From contig JAKRSB010000095.1 in NCBI GenBank assembly GCA_022402525.1, positions 118,096 through 182,095 of the forward strand: 64,000 nt of DNA, in the 5' to 3' direction. Origin of the DNA: Thermosynechococcaceae cyanobacterium MS004. Its GTDB lineage: Bacteria; Cyanobacteriota; Cyanobacteriia; Thermosynechococcales; Thermosynechococcaceae. A program made the translations under genes and the position numbers. This document shows, piece by piece, positions 36,295 to 45,260 of this stretch; position 1 is the stretch's first letter; every line of letters starts with the position of its first letter. The notes beneath the pieces were generated by a model, which saw nothing but the letters and a program-made list of their open reading frames with translations, was not told the origin of the DNA and did not search any database.

Positions 36295-37884
36295 CTAGGA
36301 TGCGGACAGGAGGCGCTCTGGCTGAGCTACCTTCTGAGCAGTAAGGTTCTTGCGGATTGGGGTCTGCTTTTTCTGTCCTTGTCCAGAGGGGCCTTGCGCC
36401 AGATTTTGGCTAGGGAGCTTCTGTCCCGCCAAAAAAATCATAGGGTCAACGGCTTCCTTTCCGGAAGGATGCACTTGAAAGTGGACATGAGGCCCCGTAC
36501 TGCGTCCAGAGCTGCCCATTTCCGCAATTTGCTGCCCTTGACGTACCTGGGCACCGACGTGCGTCACAATTCGATGGTTGTGGCCGTAGAGCGTCACGGT
36601 GCCGTTGGGGTGCTGAATTTCAACGCGATGGCCAAACCCACTCTCATCCCATCCAGCCGCAATCACCTTGCCAGCCGCTGCCGCCACCACAGGTGTCCCC
36701 ACAGGCCCTGCAATGTCAATGCCACGATGCATCCGTCCCCAGCGCCAGCCATATCCGGATGTAAATTCACCCTGAGCTGGAAAAATCAAGGCGTGAACCG
36801 GTGCTTTCTTAGCAGGAAGAGATTTAAGCAGCTTGGCTGCTCTTTGTTCTGCTGCTCTTTGAGCTGCTGCCCTTTGGCGGACTGCGGCTGGATCTGTCGT
36901 TATTTGAGCGGCTGTTCCTTGTGTCGCCGCTTGCTTTGGCTGAGCAGTCATCGCCCTTGACCCAGCACTCTCTCGCTGTGGTGCTAGGGGACTCTCCAAA
37001 AGCTGTGAAGAATACTGCACGGGGGCTGAGGTCATCAGCACAGGCAGCGCAAACGCGATCGCTGTCGTCACCTGAAGGGGTGTTGACCAAGGCTGTGCGG
37101 GCTGATCCCAGGGGAACTGGAGTGGGCTTGTGAGGCAAGCCTGATCCAAGCCCCAAAGATCTAGGCTGGCATATCTCGGTGGTGCACTCAGGCGTAGCAA
37201 AAATTCATGGCAGGCAGCAAAGGGCGATCGCAGGTTCAACGGCACAGATAGCGCAGGCCCTGATTCGCGGACTCTAGACTGCTTCCCAAAAAAACTGCCC
37301 CAGCGATCGCTCACGCCTTGAGCTTGAGAACCTTGGGCACTGAGGATATCAGGCTGCAAAGCGCCCGCCAGAAAGAGCGCAATTCGGCTACAGGATCGGC
37401 CACAGGATATACCAACTTTTTCAGAAGCAGCCTTGTACTGCAAAAATCGACTGCCGTAATGAAAAAACTCACTGCGCCGATCAGGAAGCTTGGGGAGAGG
37501 AGCCGATACTCCCCGTTCCAGTAAGCCAGGGATAGGCTGGAGCCAGTCTTGGGAGCACCAAGATACAAACATTTCAGCCCAAGACTTCGACGGTGCGCTA
37601 AATGACTGTGCACTGAATCCACTCAGCGCGATCGCCTCTTGAAAATTAGAAAGCTCTAAAAAATCATTGACACCAAAATGTTGACTTGGGGCAATTTCAT
37701 CTGGATTAACTTGACTCTGACGAGTGCTTGAATGTAAACCTTGAGGCCCTAAAGTCTGAGACTCTGAAGAAAAGAAATCCCTAGAAGGGCTATGGCCACA
37801 GAACCAACGGCCAAAATTGTTGATGGGATGGCCCAAAACATTTTTCCGAGTATTCCGGCAAGCCGTATTTTCTTTTTGAGTCAT
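36295..37884 (-). CDS. M23-family peptidoglycan endopeptidase
   Basis: The C-terminal 150 residues are a complete LytM/M23 domain: FTSGYGWRWGRMHRGIDIAG (His and Asp ligands in HRGID), GTPVVAAAAGKVIAAGWDES, TVTLYGHNHR and GRSTGPHVHFQVHPSGKE (HVH). It should cleave peptide crosslinks in peptidoglycan. Upstream is a weakly hydrophobic helix near residues 283-300 (TTAIAFALPVLMTSAP) that may anchor the protein, and before that about 280 residues of unusual composition with several Cys. The true start could lie further downstream. It is divergent from the VanY-type gene across 714 bases. Confidence 0.82.
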   Translation of the reverse strand: MTQKENTACRNTRKNVLGHPINNFGRWFCGHSPSRDFFSSESQTLGPQGLHSSTRQSQVNPDEIAPSQHFGVNDFLELSNFQEAIALSGFSAQSFSAPSKSWAEMFVSWCSQDWLQPIPGLLERGVSAPLPKLPDRRSEFFHYGSRFLQYKAASEKVGISCGRSCSRIALFLAGALQPDILSAQGSQAQGVSDRWGSFFGKQSRVRESGPALSVPLNLRSPFAACHEFLLRLSAPPRYASLDLWGLDQACLTSPLQFPWDQPAQPWSTPLQVTTAIAFALPVLMTSAPVQYSSQLLESPLAPQRESAGSRAMTAQPKQAATQGTAAQITTDPAAVRQRAAAQRAAEQRAAKLLKSLPAKKAPVHALIFPAQGEFTSGYGWRWGRMHRGIDIAGPVGTPVVAAAAGKVIAAGWDESGFGHRVEIQHPNGTVTLYGHNHRIVTHVGAQVRQGQQIAEMGSSGRSTGPHVHFQVHPSGKEAVDPMIFLAGQKLPSQNLAQGPSGQGQKKQTPIRKNLTAQKVAQPERLLSAS

Positions 37885-38598
37885 AGGTTTGTATTAGATC
37901 TAACATCTATAGGTTGAGCACGATATTTAGGCACTTATGGCCAAGAATGAGCTGATCCCCATAGACTCAAAGAAACTTTATCATGCATTTACAGAAGTTT
38001 ATCATAGGTCTCTAAAGAGTGATCCCCGTCTCGTCAGGCTGAATCAACTTAATACGAAAAAGAGATTGGTAGGGCAGATTTTCTTCTGGATAAAGAATAG
38101 TAGATTGATCTAAAAATCTTTGAAAAATAAAGGACTTCAGCCTTTATGTAGACTCTTTTTGGGTTGAAATTCTTGAGTCTCAGATTGCTTGACCCAAACA
38201 AACGACTGATGGGCTGATAAAACTCATGAAACTCCCATGAATTCGTCATTGAGGCCAGCGAATGAACAAGTCCTGCGAATGGGCTGCCCCAATTCGCCTA
38301 GCCAACGTGCCTAGCCAATTCGCCTAGCCAACGTACCTAGCCAACCCGACTAAATGAACTAAAGTCTATCGACGTAGACTAAATATATTGACGGATATAT
38401 TGAGGGGGATTGAGGGTTCTGGCAGTTCGCCTGCGTGGATTCCGTTTTTGTAGCTGTGGTTTCAGCCGCCAAGCGAAAAGTTTTGCCAATCAACTTGCTA
38501 TTCTGGACTTCATACCGGTATTTAGGCATCATCTCTGCGTCATGGTTTTTAAATCATGAGCTTGAGATCATGGGTTGAAGATCACAAAATTGTCCATC
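37885..38598. repeat. Intergenic region with a 26-bp tandem duplication
   Basis: This long AT-rich gap between the divergent M23 and VanY genes has no supported ORF (the short reverse frame at 38049-38249 looks random). A 26-bp unit starting AATTCGCCTAGCCAACGT is present twice at 38291-38342, and each unit is itself two CCTAGCCAA half-repeats. GAGATCATGGGTTGAAGATC words near 38560 also repeat. Confidence 0.6.
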
Positions 38599-39489
38599 AT
38601 GAAACTATTTCACGTTCTTAGAGAGCGCTGGACGCTTCTATGCTTGGCGCTGGTGACGGCACTGGTCGCTATTTGGGCTGGGTTTATGGTGAATGAAGTT
38701 GTCTCATCACAGCCCGAAGCAGAATCGGTTGTGGCTCGGCCCCAAGAACCCCCAGCCTCGCCTATTCCCGCTTGGGTCAAGGAAAATCCTCTGGGTTCTG
38801 CTCTTGACCCAGCCCTCAGCCCAGGCCCCAGCTCTCCTTTGCTGCCAAATCCTCAGACCTTACCTACGCAAGGCGTCATCACTCAGTCGTCGACGCCGCT
38901 CGTTGAGTCCCCTGTGGTTCAAAAAAAATTGGTGGGTCGTAGTTCACCCTTGCCCCAGGCACGCTATGGACACCTGCCCTATGCAGAAGCAACGCAGGAT
39001 CGCTTGGTCAGTATTGGTACCTATGGTGAGGGGGAATATAAGCGTACTGAATATCTAGATCAAGACGCAGCAGCGGCCTTTGACAAAATGGTAGCGGCGG
39101 CTAGGGCGGAAGGCGTGAATATTATCCCCATTTCTGGCTTTCGGACGATCGCCCAGCAGGAGAAGCTCTTCGAGCGTCAAATTCAGCGTCAGGGGAGCGA
39201 GTCTGCTGCGGCAACTTTAAGTGCTCCACCGGGCTATAGCGAACACCATTCTGGCTATGCTCTGGACGTGGGCGATGGCACCCAGCCTAAAACAGATGTC
39301 AAATTTGAGTTTGAAACTACGCCTGCTTATCGCTGGATGAGCACAAATGCCAAAGGCTACGGTTTTGAGCTATCTTTCCCAGATAACAACGTGCAGGGCG
39401 TTAGTTTTGAGCCTTGGCACTGGCGATTTATAAATTCGGGACAGGCTAGCGCTGTATTTTCAGTGGCCCACACCCTTCGGCCTTCATAG
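38599..39489 (+). CDS. D-alanyl-D-alanine carboxypeptidase, VanY type (M15B)
   Basis: This 296-residue protein has an N-terminal membrane anchor or signal (WTLLCLALVTALVAIWAGFM), a Pro-rich spacer and an M15B domain. Motifs: ISGFRTIAQQEKLFERQIQR, PPGYSEHHSGYALDVGDGTQ (Zn ligands His and Asp in H-x6-D) and FEPWHWRFI (ExxHxR). It removes the terminal D-Ala from peptidoglycan stem peptides outside the plasma membrane. ATG 38599 (MKLFHVLRERW) is preferred to an upstream TTG at 38575. Confidence 0.9.
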   Translation: MKLFHVLRERWTLLCLALVTALVAIWAGFMVNEVVSSQPEAESVVARPQEPPASPIPAWVKENPLGSALDPALSPGPSSPLLPNPQTLPTQGVITQSSTPLVESPVVQKKLVGRSSPLPQARYGHLPYAEATQDRLVSIGTYGEGEYKRTEYLDQDAAAAFDKMVAAARAEGVNIIPISGFRTIAQQEKLFERQIQRQGSESAAATLSAPPGYSEHHSGYALDVGDGTQPKTDVKFEFETTPAYRWMSTNAKGYGFELSFPDNNVQGVSFEPWHWRFINSGQASAVFSVAHTLRPS

Positions 39490-39684
39490 GCTTGCTAGCA
39501 GTCCAAAAGGCTTGCTAGGAGCGCAAAGAATAGAAGCGTCAGTGTGGTCTGCCAGCGTGAGCTACCAGCGTGGGCTGCCAAGATTGAGTTGTAAGCAGAA
39601 TTCAGTTGCGATCGCCAGGCCAGAGACGCAACGCTGATACAATTAGGTTACTAATGGTTTACTTGCGTTTTGGGAGAATGAACG

Positions 39685-39831
39685 GTGGTCGTTGCAGGAA
39701 TCTTTGATTTTTTAAACGTATTTTCCACGGTTAACTGGGAAGTCATTTTTCAGCTCACGATGCTGGCAATGATTGTGATTGCTGGCCCAGTAGTGGTGTT
39801 TTTGCTGGCTTTTCGGGGCGGTAATTTGTAG
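39685..39831 (+). CDS. psb30: Photosystem II protein Psb30 (Ycf12)
   Basis: This 48-residue single-helix PSII subunit sits near cytochrome b559 and PsbJ. The translation runs [19 protein letters not shown] and then a helix with [20 protein letters not shown] ending GNL; the VIAGPxVxFxLAFR motif is diagnostic for Ycf12. The start is GTG 39685, with GGGAGAAT about 9 bases upstream. It is too short for normal gene callers, so it is easily missed. It lies alone between vanY-like and DUF3146-like genes. Confidence 0.92.
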   Translation: MVVAGIFDFLNVFSTVNWEVIFQLTMLAMIVIAGPVVVFLLAFRGGNL

Positions 39832-40252
39832 CGCAAGAGGCCAAAACCAAAGCGTTCCTGAGATGACAGGCACGTCGCCTTTACGCCATGACGAGCTAGA
39901 CGCCATGACGAGCTAGATAAGGGTGGGATTACTTTTGCCATGCTGTGGCAGAAGAGTCTCATCCGTCTAGGGCTGATGGGGGCGGCAGGTCTGCTGACGA
40001 AACTGAAAAGGGCGATCACTTTTCAATCAAGCTACTCTCAAATTAAGCTACGTTTCAATCAAGTCAAGGCCATAGGTCTAACATGCTGCACCGTTGGCCA
40101 GCCAGGATTTTCAATGACTGATTGTGGTGAAACCTAAGATTGTTGCGAAAAACTGTCCGGCCTGTTTTTGTCTCAATACTTTGTAATCTCAACACTTTGT
40201 AATCTAGAAGCTTAGAGATTACAGCCTCTGATCTGTCTTGCCGCCCACTCAG
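39832..40252. repeat. Intergenic region with two tandem duplications
   Basis: A 17-bp unit CGCCATGACGAGCTAGA is present as two exact copies (39884-39900, 39901-39917). A 16-bp unit around CTCAATACTTTGTAAT is doubled at about 40170-40202 and merges into a GTAATCT/AGATTAC hairpin ending near 40222. The last may be a terminator for the gene at 40253-40516, which reads toward it. Confidence 0.65.
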
Positions 40253-40516
40253 CTAAAACTGCGAACGAATCTGAAACGAGTAGTCACCTCCTGGCTCTAG
40301 TCGATAATCTTGCTGCTCTAAGAAACGCCCTAGAGGTTCTTGAATGAGGGCTCTCCCCAACGCGGGAGAAACCTGCAGTTCATCTTCTTTAAATTTCCAC
40401 TGAAACTCCCAGACATAGTGACTTGCAATCACCTCTCCAGAAATTTTGCCTTCCTGCCAAGAATGTCGAATAACTCTGACATGGGCAGTCGTGTAAGGTA
40501 GACGCCGACGACTCAC
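40253..40516 (-). CDS. Small hypothetical protein (DUF3146-like)
   Basis: This 87-residue soluble protein has AHVRVIRHSWQEGKISGEVI, VWEFQWKFKEDELQVSPALG, RALIQEPLGRFLEQQDYRLE and GGDYSFQIRSQF. It resembles the cyanobacterial DUF3146 family by memory of its C-terminal LEPGGDYSF signature. The start is GTG 40516. It is 224 bases downstream of sigF on the same strand. Function unknown. Confidence 0.65.
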   Translation of the reverse strand: MSRRRLPYTTAHVRVIRHSWQEGKISGEVIASHYVWEFQWKFKEDELQVSPALGRALIQEPLGRFLEQQDYRLEPGGDYSFQIRSQF

Positions 40517-40740
40517 GATATAAACTCACAGCTCAGCAAAGGATTAGTGCCTATTATCTAGGCCAACCAATCTAGATGTCTACCTAGACTTCTTCCTCGC
40601 CTTCCACTGTGTAACTACGGCTCTGCCTGTAATTCGTCGGTCAGCCCTGAGCTTTGCAAAACATTTGTAAGCTAATTGAGTAAAGTTTTTCCCCAAGATA
40701 GATTTAGCTAGACTTAGATTTCTGCTCTAGCCCGTTAGCG

Positions 40741-41541
40741 CTAGGCTTCTGTCGAAACGCTTAAAGACTGTTGCTGAAGCAAGCTGACCAGTTCTTCAAC
40801 GCCTTTCTTGATACGACGAGTGACTGTAACTGGACTAACGCCAATTCGCTGTGCCACTTCTTGACGGGAGAGCTGATGTAAGAAGACAGACTCAATCATT
40901 TCACGGGTTTTGTCTTCAAGTTGGTTAAGGGCGTGCTGGAGTTCGATTCGCTCTTCTTCGTTGCTTTGGAGGATGGAAGAGCGGATATCCATTAAAGTGT
41001 CGCCCAGGGTCATGGCGGAGTCGGCCTGCTGGTGGCTGCTGGATGAAACGCGAGCATTCAAGCTGAGGGGAACCCGATTCGAGGCGGCTAGCTTGACCGA
41101 TCGCCATTCGGTGAGGTCAACGTTAAGGGCATTGGCAATTTCTTTTTCGTTGGGCTGACGACCGAGTTCGGCAGTGAGTGCCTGACGGGCTTTTTCGCCA
41201 TCGCGGCTGAGCTGCTGCCAGCGGCGGGGAATCCGGACGGTGTTGGCGCGATCGCGGAGGAAGTGTAGAATCTCGCCGCGAATGTAGGGAACGGCAAAGG
41301 AACTGAAGGCAAATCCTTGGGAGGGGTCAAAGCGCTCAATGGCGGTAATCAAACCCATGTAGCCGCACTGCTCTAGATCTTCGTAAGGCTCTGAGCACTG
41401 GTGGGCAAGACGATGCGCCACTTTGCGAACCAACCCCAAATTTAACTTAACCAGCCGATTGCGAAGCTGTACGGAAGGATTCTGACGGTAAGCCATCAGA
41501 AGTTCCATCGTTTGGGAGTGGGAGGAAGTTTGATAAGCCAT
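40741..41541 (-). CDS. sigF: Group 3 RNA polymerase sigma factor SigF
   Basis: This 266-residue alternative sigma factor of the SigB/SigF class has region 2 (RLVKLNLGLVRKVAHRLAHQ, EDLEQCGYMGLITAIERFDP, FAFSSFAVPYIRGEILHFLR), region 3 (RIPRRWQQLSRDGEKARQAL) and region 4 with a helix-turn-helix (HQLSRQEVAQRIGVSPVTVT). In cyanobacteria SigF directs pilus and surface-related genes and some stress responses. No anti-sigma factor gene is adjacent. Three consecutive HIP1-type sites lie upstream near 41635. Confidence 0.9.
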   Translation of the reverse strand: MAYQTSSHSQTMELLMAYRQNPSVQLRNRLVKLNLGLVRKVAHRLAHQCSEPYEDLEQCGYMGLITAIERFDPSQGFAFSSFAVPYIRGEILHFLRDRANTVRIPRRWQQLSRDGEKARQALTAELGRQPNEKEIANALNVDLTEWRSVKLAASNRVPLSLNARVSSSSHQQADSAMTLGDTLMDIRSSILQSNEEERIELQHALNQLEDKTREMIESVFLHQLSRQEVAQRIGVSPVTVTRRIKKGVEELVSLLQQQSLSVSTEA

Positions 41542-42081
41542 GATGTTTGTCCGCTGTCATTGGTGAACCATGACCTTATTATCAGCAGACGCCCTTTTCA
41601 CAACCATCGTTAAAACACGGGACTTTCAATACCGCGATCGCGATCGCTCTCCGCAGTCTTACTTAAGTAAATTTACAGAGCTATAGTCAATAGCCTGTTA
41701 TATATGGCTTTCAGCCCGTCCCTTCTTTTAGGTTGCCCAATTTTTTGGTCAATTGCACGACATTTTGACTTCAACGCATATTTTTCTTTTTAGAAAAGAT
41801 ATTAAAAGCTTGAGGATAGTACGGAGCTGCAGCAGGGCCTTGGGCTTCAAGATCCATCAATCTGGCTTTCTTCTATCAATTGTCTGAGTGAATTGATGAG
41901 AGAAGCGAGCTGTTCTCTTATGTTTCTCCCGCCATCAGAGGGTAGAGATGGGGGCGGGATTCGGTAGGATGGATCTGGCCAACACATTGACAATTGCAAT
42001 TGACTGATGGCAGTTGAGCAATGGCCATCGGTCAATTGGCTGGGCCAATAATCTCGATGAATTCTTGAAAAGGTGGAACAG
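41542..42081. promoter_or_regulatory. Divergent sigF / lumenal-pentapeptide intergenic region
   Basis: This 540-base gap has no gene. It contains an overlapping double HIP1 site (GCGATCGCGATCGC near 41635), AT-rich segments at 41690-41800, and from 41984 a cluster of CAATTG and TGGCCA palindromic words. AAGGTGG at 42070-42075 is the ribosome-binding site that picks ATG 42082. Confidence 0.5.
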
Positions 42082-42594
42082 ATGAAGCAGATTCAACCTC
42101 GCGCAGGCTGGGGTCGATGGGTATCTACAGTTCTAGCGATGCTGTTTGTTTTAGTTTGCAGTACCTTGGTTTGCAGTCCTGCTTGGGCCAATGACTACAC
42201 CAAAGAGATTTTGCTGAATGCGGATTTTGCGGGACAAGATCTAAGGGACTCCAGCTTTACCAAGGCCAACTTGAAAAATACGACCTTTCAGGGGGCAAAT
42301 CTCCAGGGCGTGAGCTTTTTTGGAGCTAATCTAGAGGACACCAATCTCGAAGGCGCTAACTTAGCGATCGCAACCCTAGACTCAGCGCGCTTGGTGCAGG
42401 CCAACTTAACCAACGCCATCCTAGAGGGAGCCTTTGTCGCCAGCGCTCAGTTTCAGGGTGCCACCATTACGGGTGCAGACTTTACGGATGTAGACTTTCG
42501 CGAGGCGGTTTTGGCTGATCTCTGTAAGGTTGCGGACGGCACCAATCCTGTCACGGGTCGCAAAACCCGCGACACTCTCCACTGTGATGATTGA
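42082..42594 (+). CDS. Lumenal pentapeptide-repeat protein (TL15-like)
   Basis: This 170-residue protein has a signal peptide (LAMLFVLVCSTLVCSPAWAN, AxA-type cleavage). It is followed by about 100 residues of pentapeptide repeats (LLNADFAGQDLRDSSFTKAN, FGANLEDTNLEGANLAIATL), capped by LADLCKVADGTNPVTGRKTR and a terminal C, a Cys-bracketed cap shared with plant thylakoid lumen pentapeptide proteins. Export to the lumen or periplasm is predicted; the biochemical role is unknown. ATG 42082 is chosen for its strong upstream AAGGTGG. Confidence 0.85.
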   Translation: MKQIQPRAGWGRWVSTVLAMLFVLVCSTLVCSPAWANDYTKEILLNADFAGQDLRDSSFTKANLKNTTFQGANLQGVSFFGANLEDTNLEGANLAIATLDSARLVQANLTNAILEGAFVASAQFQGATITGADFTDVDFREAVLADLCKVADGTNPVTGRKTRDTLHCDD

Positions 42595-42636
42595 GTTTTT
42601 ATGATCGTTGAATACCCTAATCCAATTCGCCCGCCA

Positions 42637-42675
42637 GTAATGGTAGGTTGGGTTGAGGCACGAAACCCAATACCA
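42637..42675 (+). repeat. REP palindrome, copy 1
   Basis: TTGGGTT (42648-42654) and AACCCAA (42664-42670) form a 7-bp stem around the loop GAGGCACGA. The same sequence with its leader TAATGGTAGG recurs at 44671-44708 in the same orientation and inverted at 45261-45296. This motif is a familiar cyanobacterial dispersed repeat. Confidence 0.85.
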
Positions 42676-42691
42676 AGCCGACTAGCCCACG

Positions 42692-43579
42692 CTATGCATG
42701 ATGGTCTTCAGCGAGCCAAGTGTCTAAATCCGCGATCGCCCCAAAATCCAGTAGCGCTTCTGCCAAGCGCTCTAGTTGAGTAAGCGGCAATTTTTCAACC
42801 TGCGATCGCATCTCATCGGGCAACGCCCCAAACCGACGAGTAAGTAAACGTAGAACCAGCGATCGTTCTCCAAGGGTTAATCCCTGTTCAATGCCCTGTT
42901 CAATGCCCTGTTCAATGCCCTGCTCAATGCCTTGCTCAAGACCTTCCTGATAAACACGCGTTTGTCTAAGTTCACTAATGCCTAACATGAGCGCAATCTC
43001 CTGACGAGTGAGACGGGGCAACTTGTAAACCATAATGGTTTCAACTAACTCTATTATGATCTGTGCCGAAAGCGTTGCATTGCCTGAAGGTGCAGGTTGA
43101 GACAGTAATTGCTGAGCTTGCACAATTGCTATGTCTGACGGCTGTACGATGAGCTGAAGTAAAGTCACTCCAATCGGTGTTTCATCCGTTTGGGGCAACT
43201 CGTCTAGGTAAATCTGCTGAACTTTAGCACTCTCCAATAGCTCTTGATAAGCAAGGCTGGGCATTGGAGCTATGCTGCGTCGAGGATAGATGACGACTGC
43301 TTGCCAGTTGGGGGTCTGTGGGTGCTGTTGCAAAAATAAAAAGATTTCAGCAAAGAGGCGACGGTGGAGCTGTGGATCTTTTTGAGCCTGAACTTCTAAA
43401 AAATAAACGGGCTGTTCTGGCTCATCACAGGGCAGAAAGACGCCATCAATGCGAAAGGCCACCTGTTTGAGTTCCACGGAGCGGAATTCATAGCGTATTG
43501 AGCTGGACTGTCCAATTAGCTCAAAGATGAGGCTGGGGGCGGTCTGAAAGAGGTAGAAGAAGAGGGAGTCTGTTTTCAC
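42692..43579 (-). CDS. Rpn-family / DUF2887 PD-(D/E)XK nuclease-like protein
   Basis: This 295-residue protein starts at GTG 43579 (MKTDSLFFYLFQTAPSLIFE), the conserved opening of the cyanobacterial Rpn/DUF2887 group. Active-site-like residues: FRIDGVFLPCDEPEQPVYFL then EVQAQKD (Asp, Glu-Val-Gln core). The C-terminal part resembles DUF4351 (RSLVLRLLTRRFGALPDEMR, LTQLERLAEALLDF). Between them, EQGI is repeated four times from a 12-bp DNA repeat at about 42885-42945. Rpn nucleases of Escherichia coli promote RecA-independent recombination; similar action here is by family. Confidence 0.82.
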   Translation of the reverse strand: MKTDSLFFYLFQTAPSLIFELIGQSSSIRYEFRSVELKQVAFRIDGVFLPCDEPEQPVYFLEVQAQKDPQLHRRLFAEIFLFLQQHPQTPNWQAVVIYPRRSIAPMPSLAYQELLESAKVQQIYLDELPQTDETPIGVTLLQLIVQPSDIAIVQAQQLLSQPAPSGNATLSAQIIIELVETIMVYKLPRLTRQEIALMLGISELRQTRVYQEGLEQGIEQGIEQGIEQGIEQGLTLGERSLVLRLLTRRFGALPDEMRSQVEKLPLTQLERLAEALLDFGAIADLDTWLAEDHHA

Positions 43580-44153
43580 AGAGATCAGGGTTAAGGGAAG
43601 GGCTGTGAGGATTGTAGGTCAGGACGGTAGGCAAGTCTTTGCTATCAGGGATGCTCAAGTTAATGAGGGTGAATGGGAGGGCTTTGGCTCTTGGGGGGAT
43701 GATGAAGGTTTGACTGAGATGGCTTCCATCGGGGGTGAAGATGGCGCTGAAGCCGTCGCCGACGAAGGTTTTGCTTCCGTTGATGCTTTGGATATGGCGA
43801 TCGCAGTTGCTGTAGCCCGCGATGAAGCCTTGGAGGTGGGCGGTTTCGTGGAGGAGGGTGGTGAGGAGGTCGTAGTGGCCGTAGGCGTCGGAGCCAGGGG
43901 TGGCGCGGTAGGCGGTGTCGGTGAGGGTTTGGGTGAATTCGGAGTTTTCCCAGGGGGTGGGGTCGATGAACCAGCCGAGGCCGTTGGCGTCGGTGTCGAG
44001 AAGGAGGGTGCCGCCTGTGGGGGTGCCGCTGTTGCTGAATTGGGTGATTTGGGCTTCGGCGAGTTGGCCTGTGGGAAGATCTTGGATCTTGATGGTGAGG
44101 TTAAATGGAGATGTCCCTTGAAGGAATTCTAGCCAAGTTGGAACCGATGTGTT
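43521..44153 (-). pseudogene. Truncated zinc-metallopeptidase-like surface-protein fragment
   Basis: A continuous minus frame reads TPTGGTLLLDTDANGLGWFI, DPTPWENSEFTQTLTDTAYR and YGHYDLLTTLLHETAHLQGF, then FVGDGFSAIFTPDGSHLSQT. HETAH is a zincin HExxH motif, and the block resembles the peptidase segment of large repeat-rich cyanobacterial exoproteins. Upstream the frame runs antisense through an intact pentapeptide gene and ends in a REP sequence, so the original N-terminus is lost. No start or signal peptide is credible. The frame overlaps the Rpn start by 59 bases. Confidence 0.65.
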
Positions 44154-44168
44154 TTGGAGGTTAAAGTT

Positions 44169-44594
44169 ATGACTGCTGAAGAACTGTTGCAGAGTTATGT
44201 TGCTGGAGAAAGAGATTTTAGCGGAGTTGATTTGCGCCGAGCTAAGTTGGGAGGTGCTGATCTCAGAGGAGCGGTTTTGCAAAGAGCTGACTTGAGCGAA
44301 GCTTTCTTGGACAATGCCAACCTGGAAGGGTGCAACTTGGAAGGAGCCAGATTGTCCTTCGCTTCGTTGGTTGGAGTTAATCTTCGGCAAGCTAATTTGC
44401 AAAGAGTCACGATGCAGGAGACGCCCATTGCCCATACTGACCTGGAAGGTGCTGATCTCAGGCAAGCCCAAATGATCGACTGCTCTGTCTCTGGGGCTAA
44501 TTTTAGAAATGCGCTCATCAATGGTATTCGCTTTGAATGTGCTTGTAGAGACACTATCTGGGTCGATGGAAAGATTGTTAATGGATACATCTAG
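44169..44594 (+). CDS. Pentapeptide-repeat protein
   Basis: This 141-residue soluble protein has a short N-terminal helix (TAEELLQSYVAGERDF) that leads into about 20 pentapeptide units (SGVDLRRAKLGGADLRGAVL, NANLEGCNLEGARLSFASLV). A C-terminal hairpin-like tail ends IRFECACRDTIWVDGKIVNG. This helix-plus-repeat layout is common in cyanobacteria. ATG 44169 is used. The gene lies antisense to the upstream part of the peptidase-fragment frame, which supports the view that that frame is not translated there. Function unknown. Confidence 0.82.
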   Translation: MTAEELLQSYVAGERDFSGVDLRRAKLGGADLRGAVLQRADLSEAFLDNANLEGCNLEGARLSFASLVGVNLRQANLQRVTMQETPIAHTDLEGADLRQAQMIDCSVSGANFRNALINGIRFECACRDTIWVDGKIVNGYI

Positions 44595-44670
44595 AGCCTG
44601 TTGTTCAGCCAATAGAGCCGCTCTCGGATCATGTCTCCGTTCTATGACTCTCTGAATATTTTCGGGAAGA

Positions 44671-44708
44671 GTAATGGTAGGTTGGGTTGAGGCACGAAAC
44701 CCATACCC
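44671..44708 (+). repeat. REP palindrome, copy 2 (left flank of RAYT)
   Basis: Same 23-base palindrome core as copy 1: TTGGGTT (44683-44689), loop GAGGCACGA, AACCCAT (44699-44705, one mismatch at the end). It is next to the 3' end of the RAYT gene. Confidence 0.85.
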
Positions 44709-44717
44709 CACAACGAA

Positions 44718-45254
44718 TTACTCAAAACCATCTTCAAATTCAAGCGAAGTATCCGCCCCCCACATCACGTCATACTTCCCTTCGCGCACAAACTTGTGAA
44801 AACTGGAATATTCCCAATCCTTCGGTGCCCTCACCAACCCATGCCGTACCGGATTGTAATGGATGTACTCCACATGCCGTATCCAATCCCGCTCATCTCG
44901 AATACAGTGTTCCCAAAACCGTCGCTGCCACACCGCCTGCTCCTTCTTATACCGTCTTGAAGCCGAAACCCTTCCGCGCACCTCATCCCCACATCGCCGC
45001 GAAAAAAACGACTTAATCAACCGCCAGCGCATCGAATAATCAGAATCACCCTCCGGCAACGTCCAAATGCAGTGCAGATGCTCAGGCAAAATGACCACCG
45101 CATCAATCTCAAACGGATGCCGCTGCATCACATACCAAAGCGATCGCCGAAGCAAATCAACATTCTGAGACTCACACAAATGCGATCGCCGATGATGCGT
45201 CACCAGCGTAAAAAAATAGGTGCCGCCCGTAACCCTTGCTCTGCGGTACTCCAT
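44718..45254 (-). mobile_element. REP-associated tyrosine transposase (RAYT, Y1 family)
   Basis: This 178-residue Y1-type single-strand transposase carries the HUH-like motif HLH (residues 59-61) in VVILPEHLHCIWTLPEGDSD. Next come MRWRLIKSFFSRRCGDEVRG, WQRRFWEHCIRDERDWIRHV and YIHYNPVRHGLVRAPKDWEY (catalytic Tyr among these). Such enzymes are domesticated or low-mobility transposases that act on REP sequences. Here inverted REP copies flank the gene on both sides (44671 and 45261), the classical arrangement. It appears full-length and could be active. Confidence 0.9.
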
Positions 45255-45260
45255 TGGTAC

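Noticed and set aside
38049..38249. 66-residue reverse ORF between M23 and VanY genes
   Set aside because: No RBS, no recognisable motif, AT-rich composition typical of intergenic DNA.
42885..42945. Possible CRISPR-like direct repeats
   Set aside because: The 12-bp units are contiguous and in frame (EQGI repeats of the Rpn protein); no spacers, no cas genes in the window.
43605..44132. 175-residue Gly/Val/Glu-rich forward ORF
   Set aside because: It is antisense to the peptidase fragment, whose frame carries the conserved HETAH block; the forward frame is low complexity.
43521..44711. A 396-residue minus-strand protein read through its full length
   Set aside because: Its first residues are a translation of a REP palindrome and the next 140 are antisense to a clear pentapeptide gene; only the last part has protein-like conservation.
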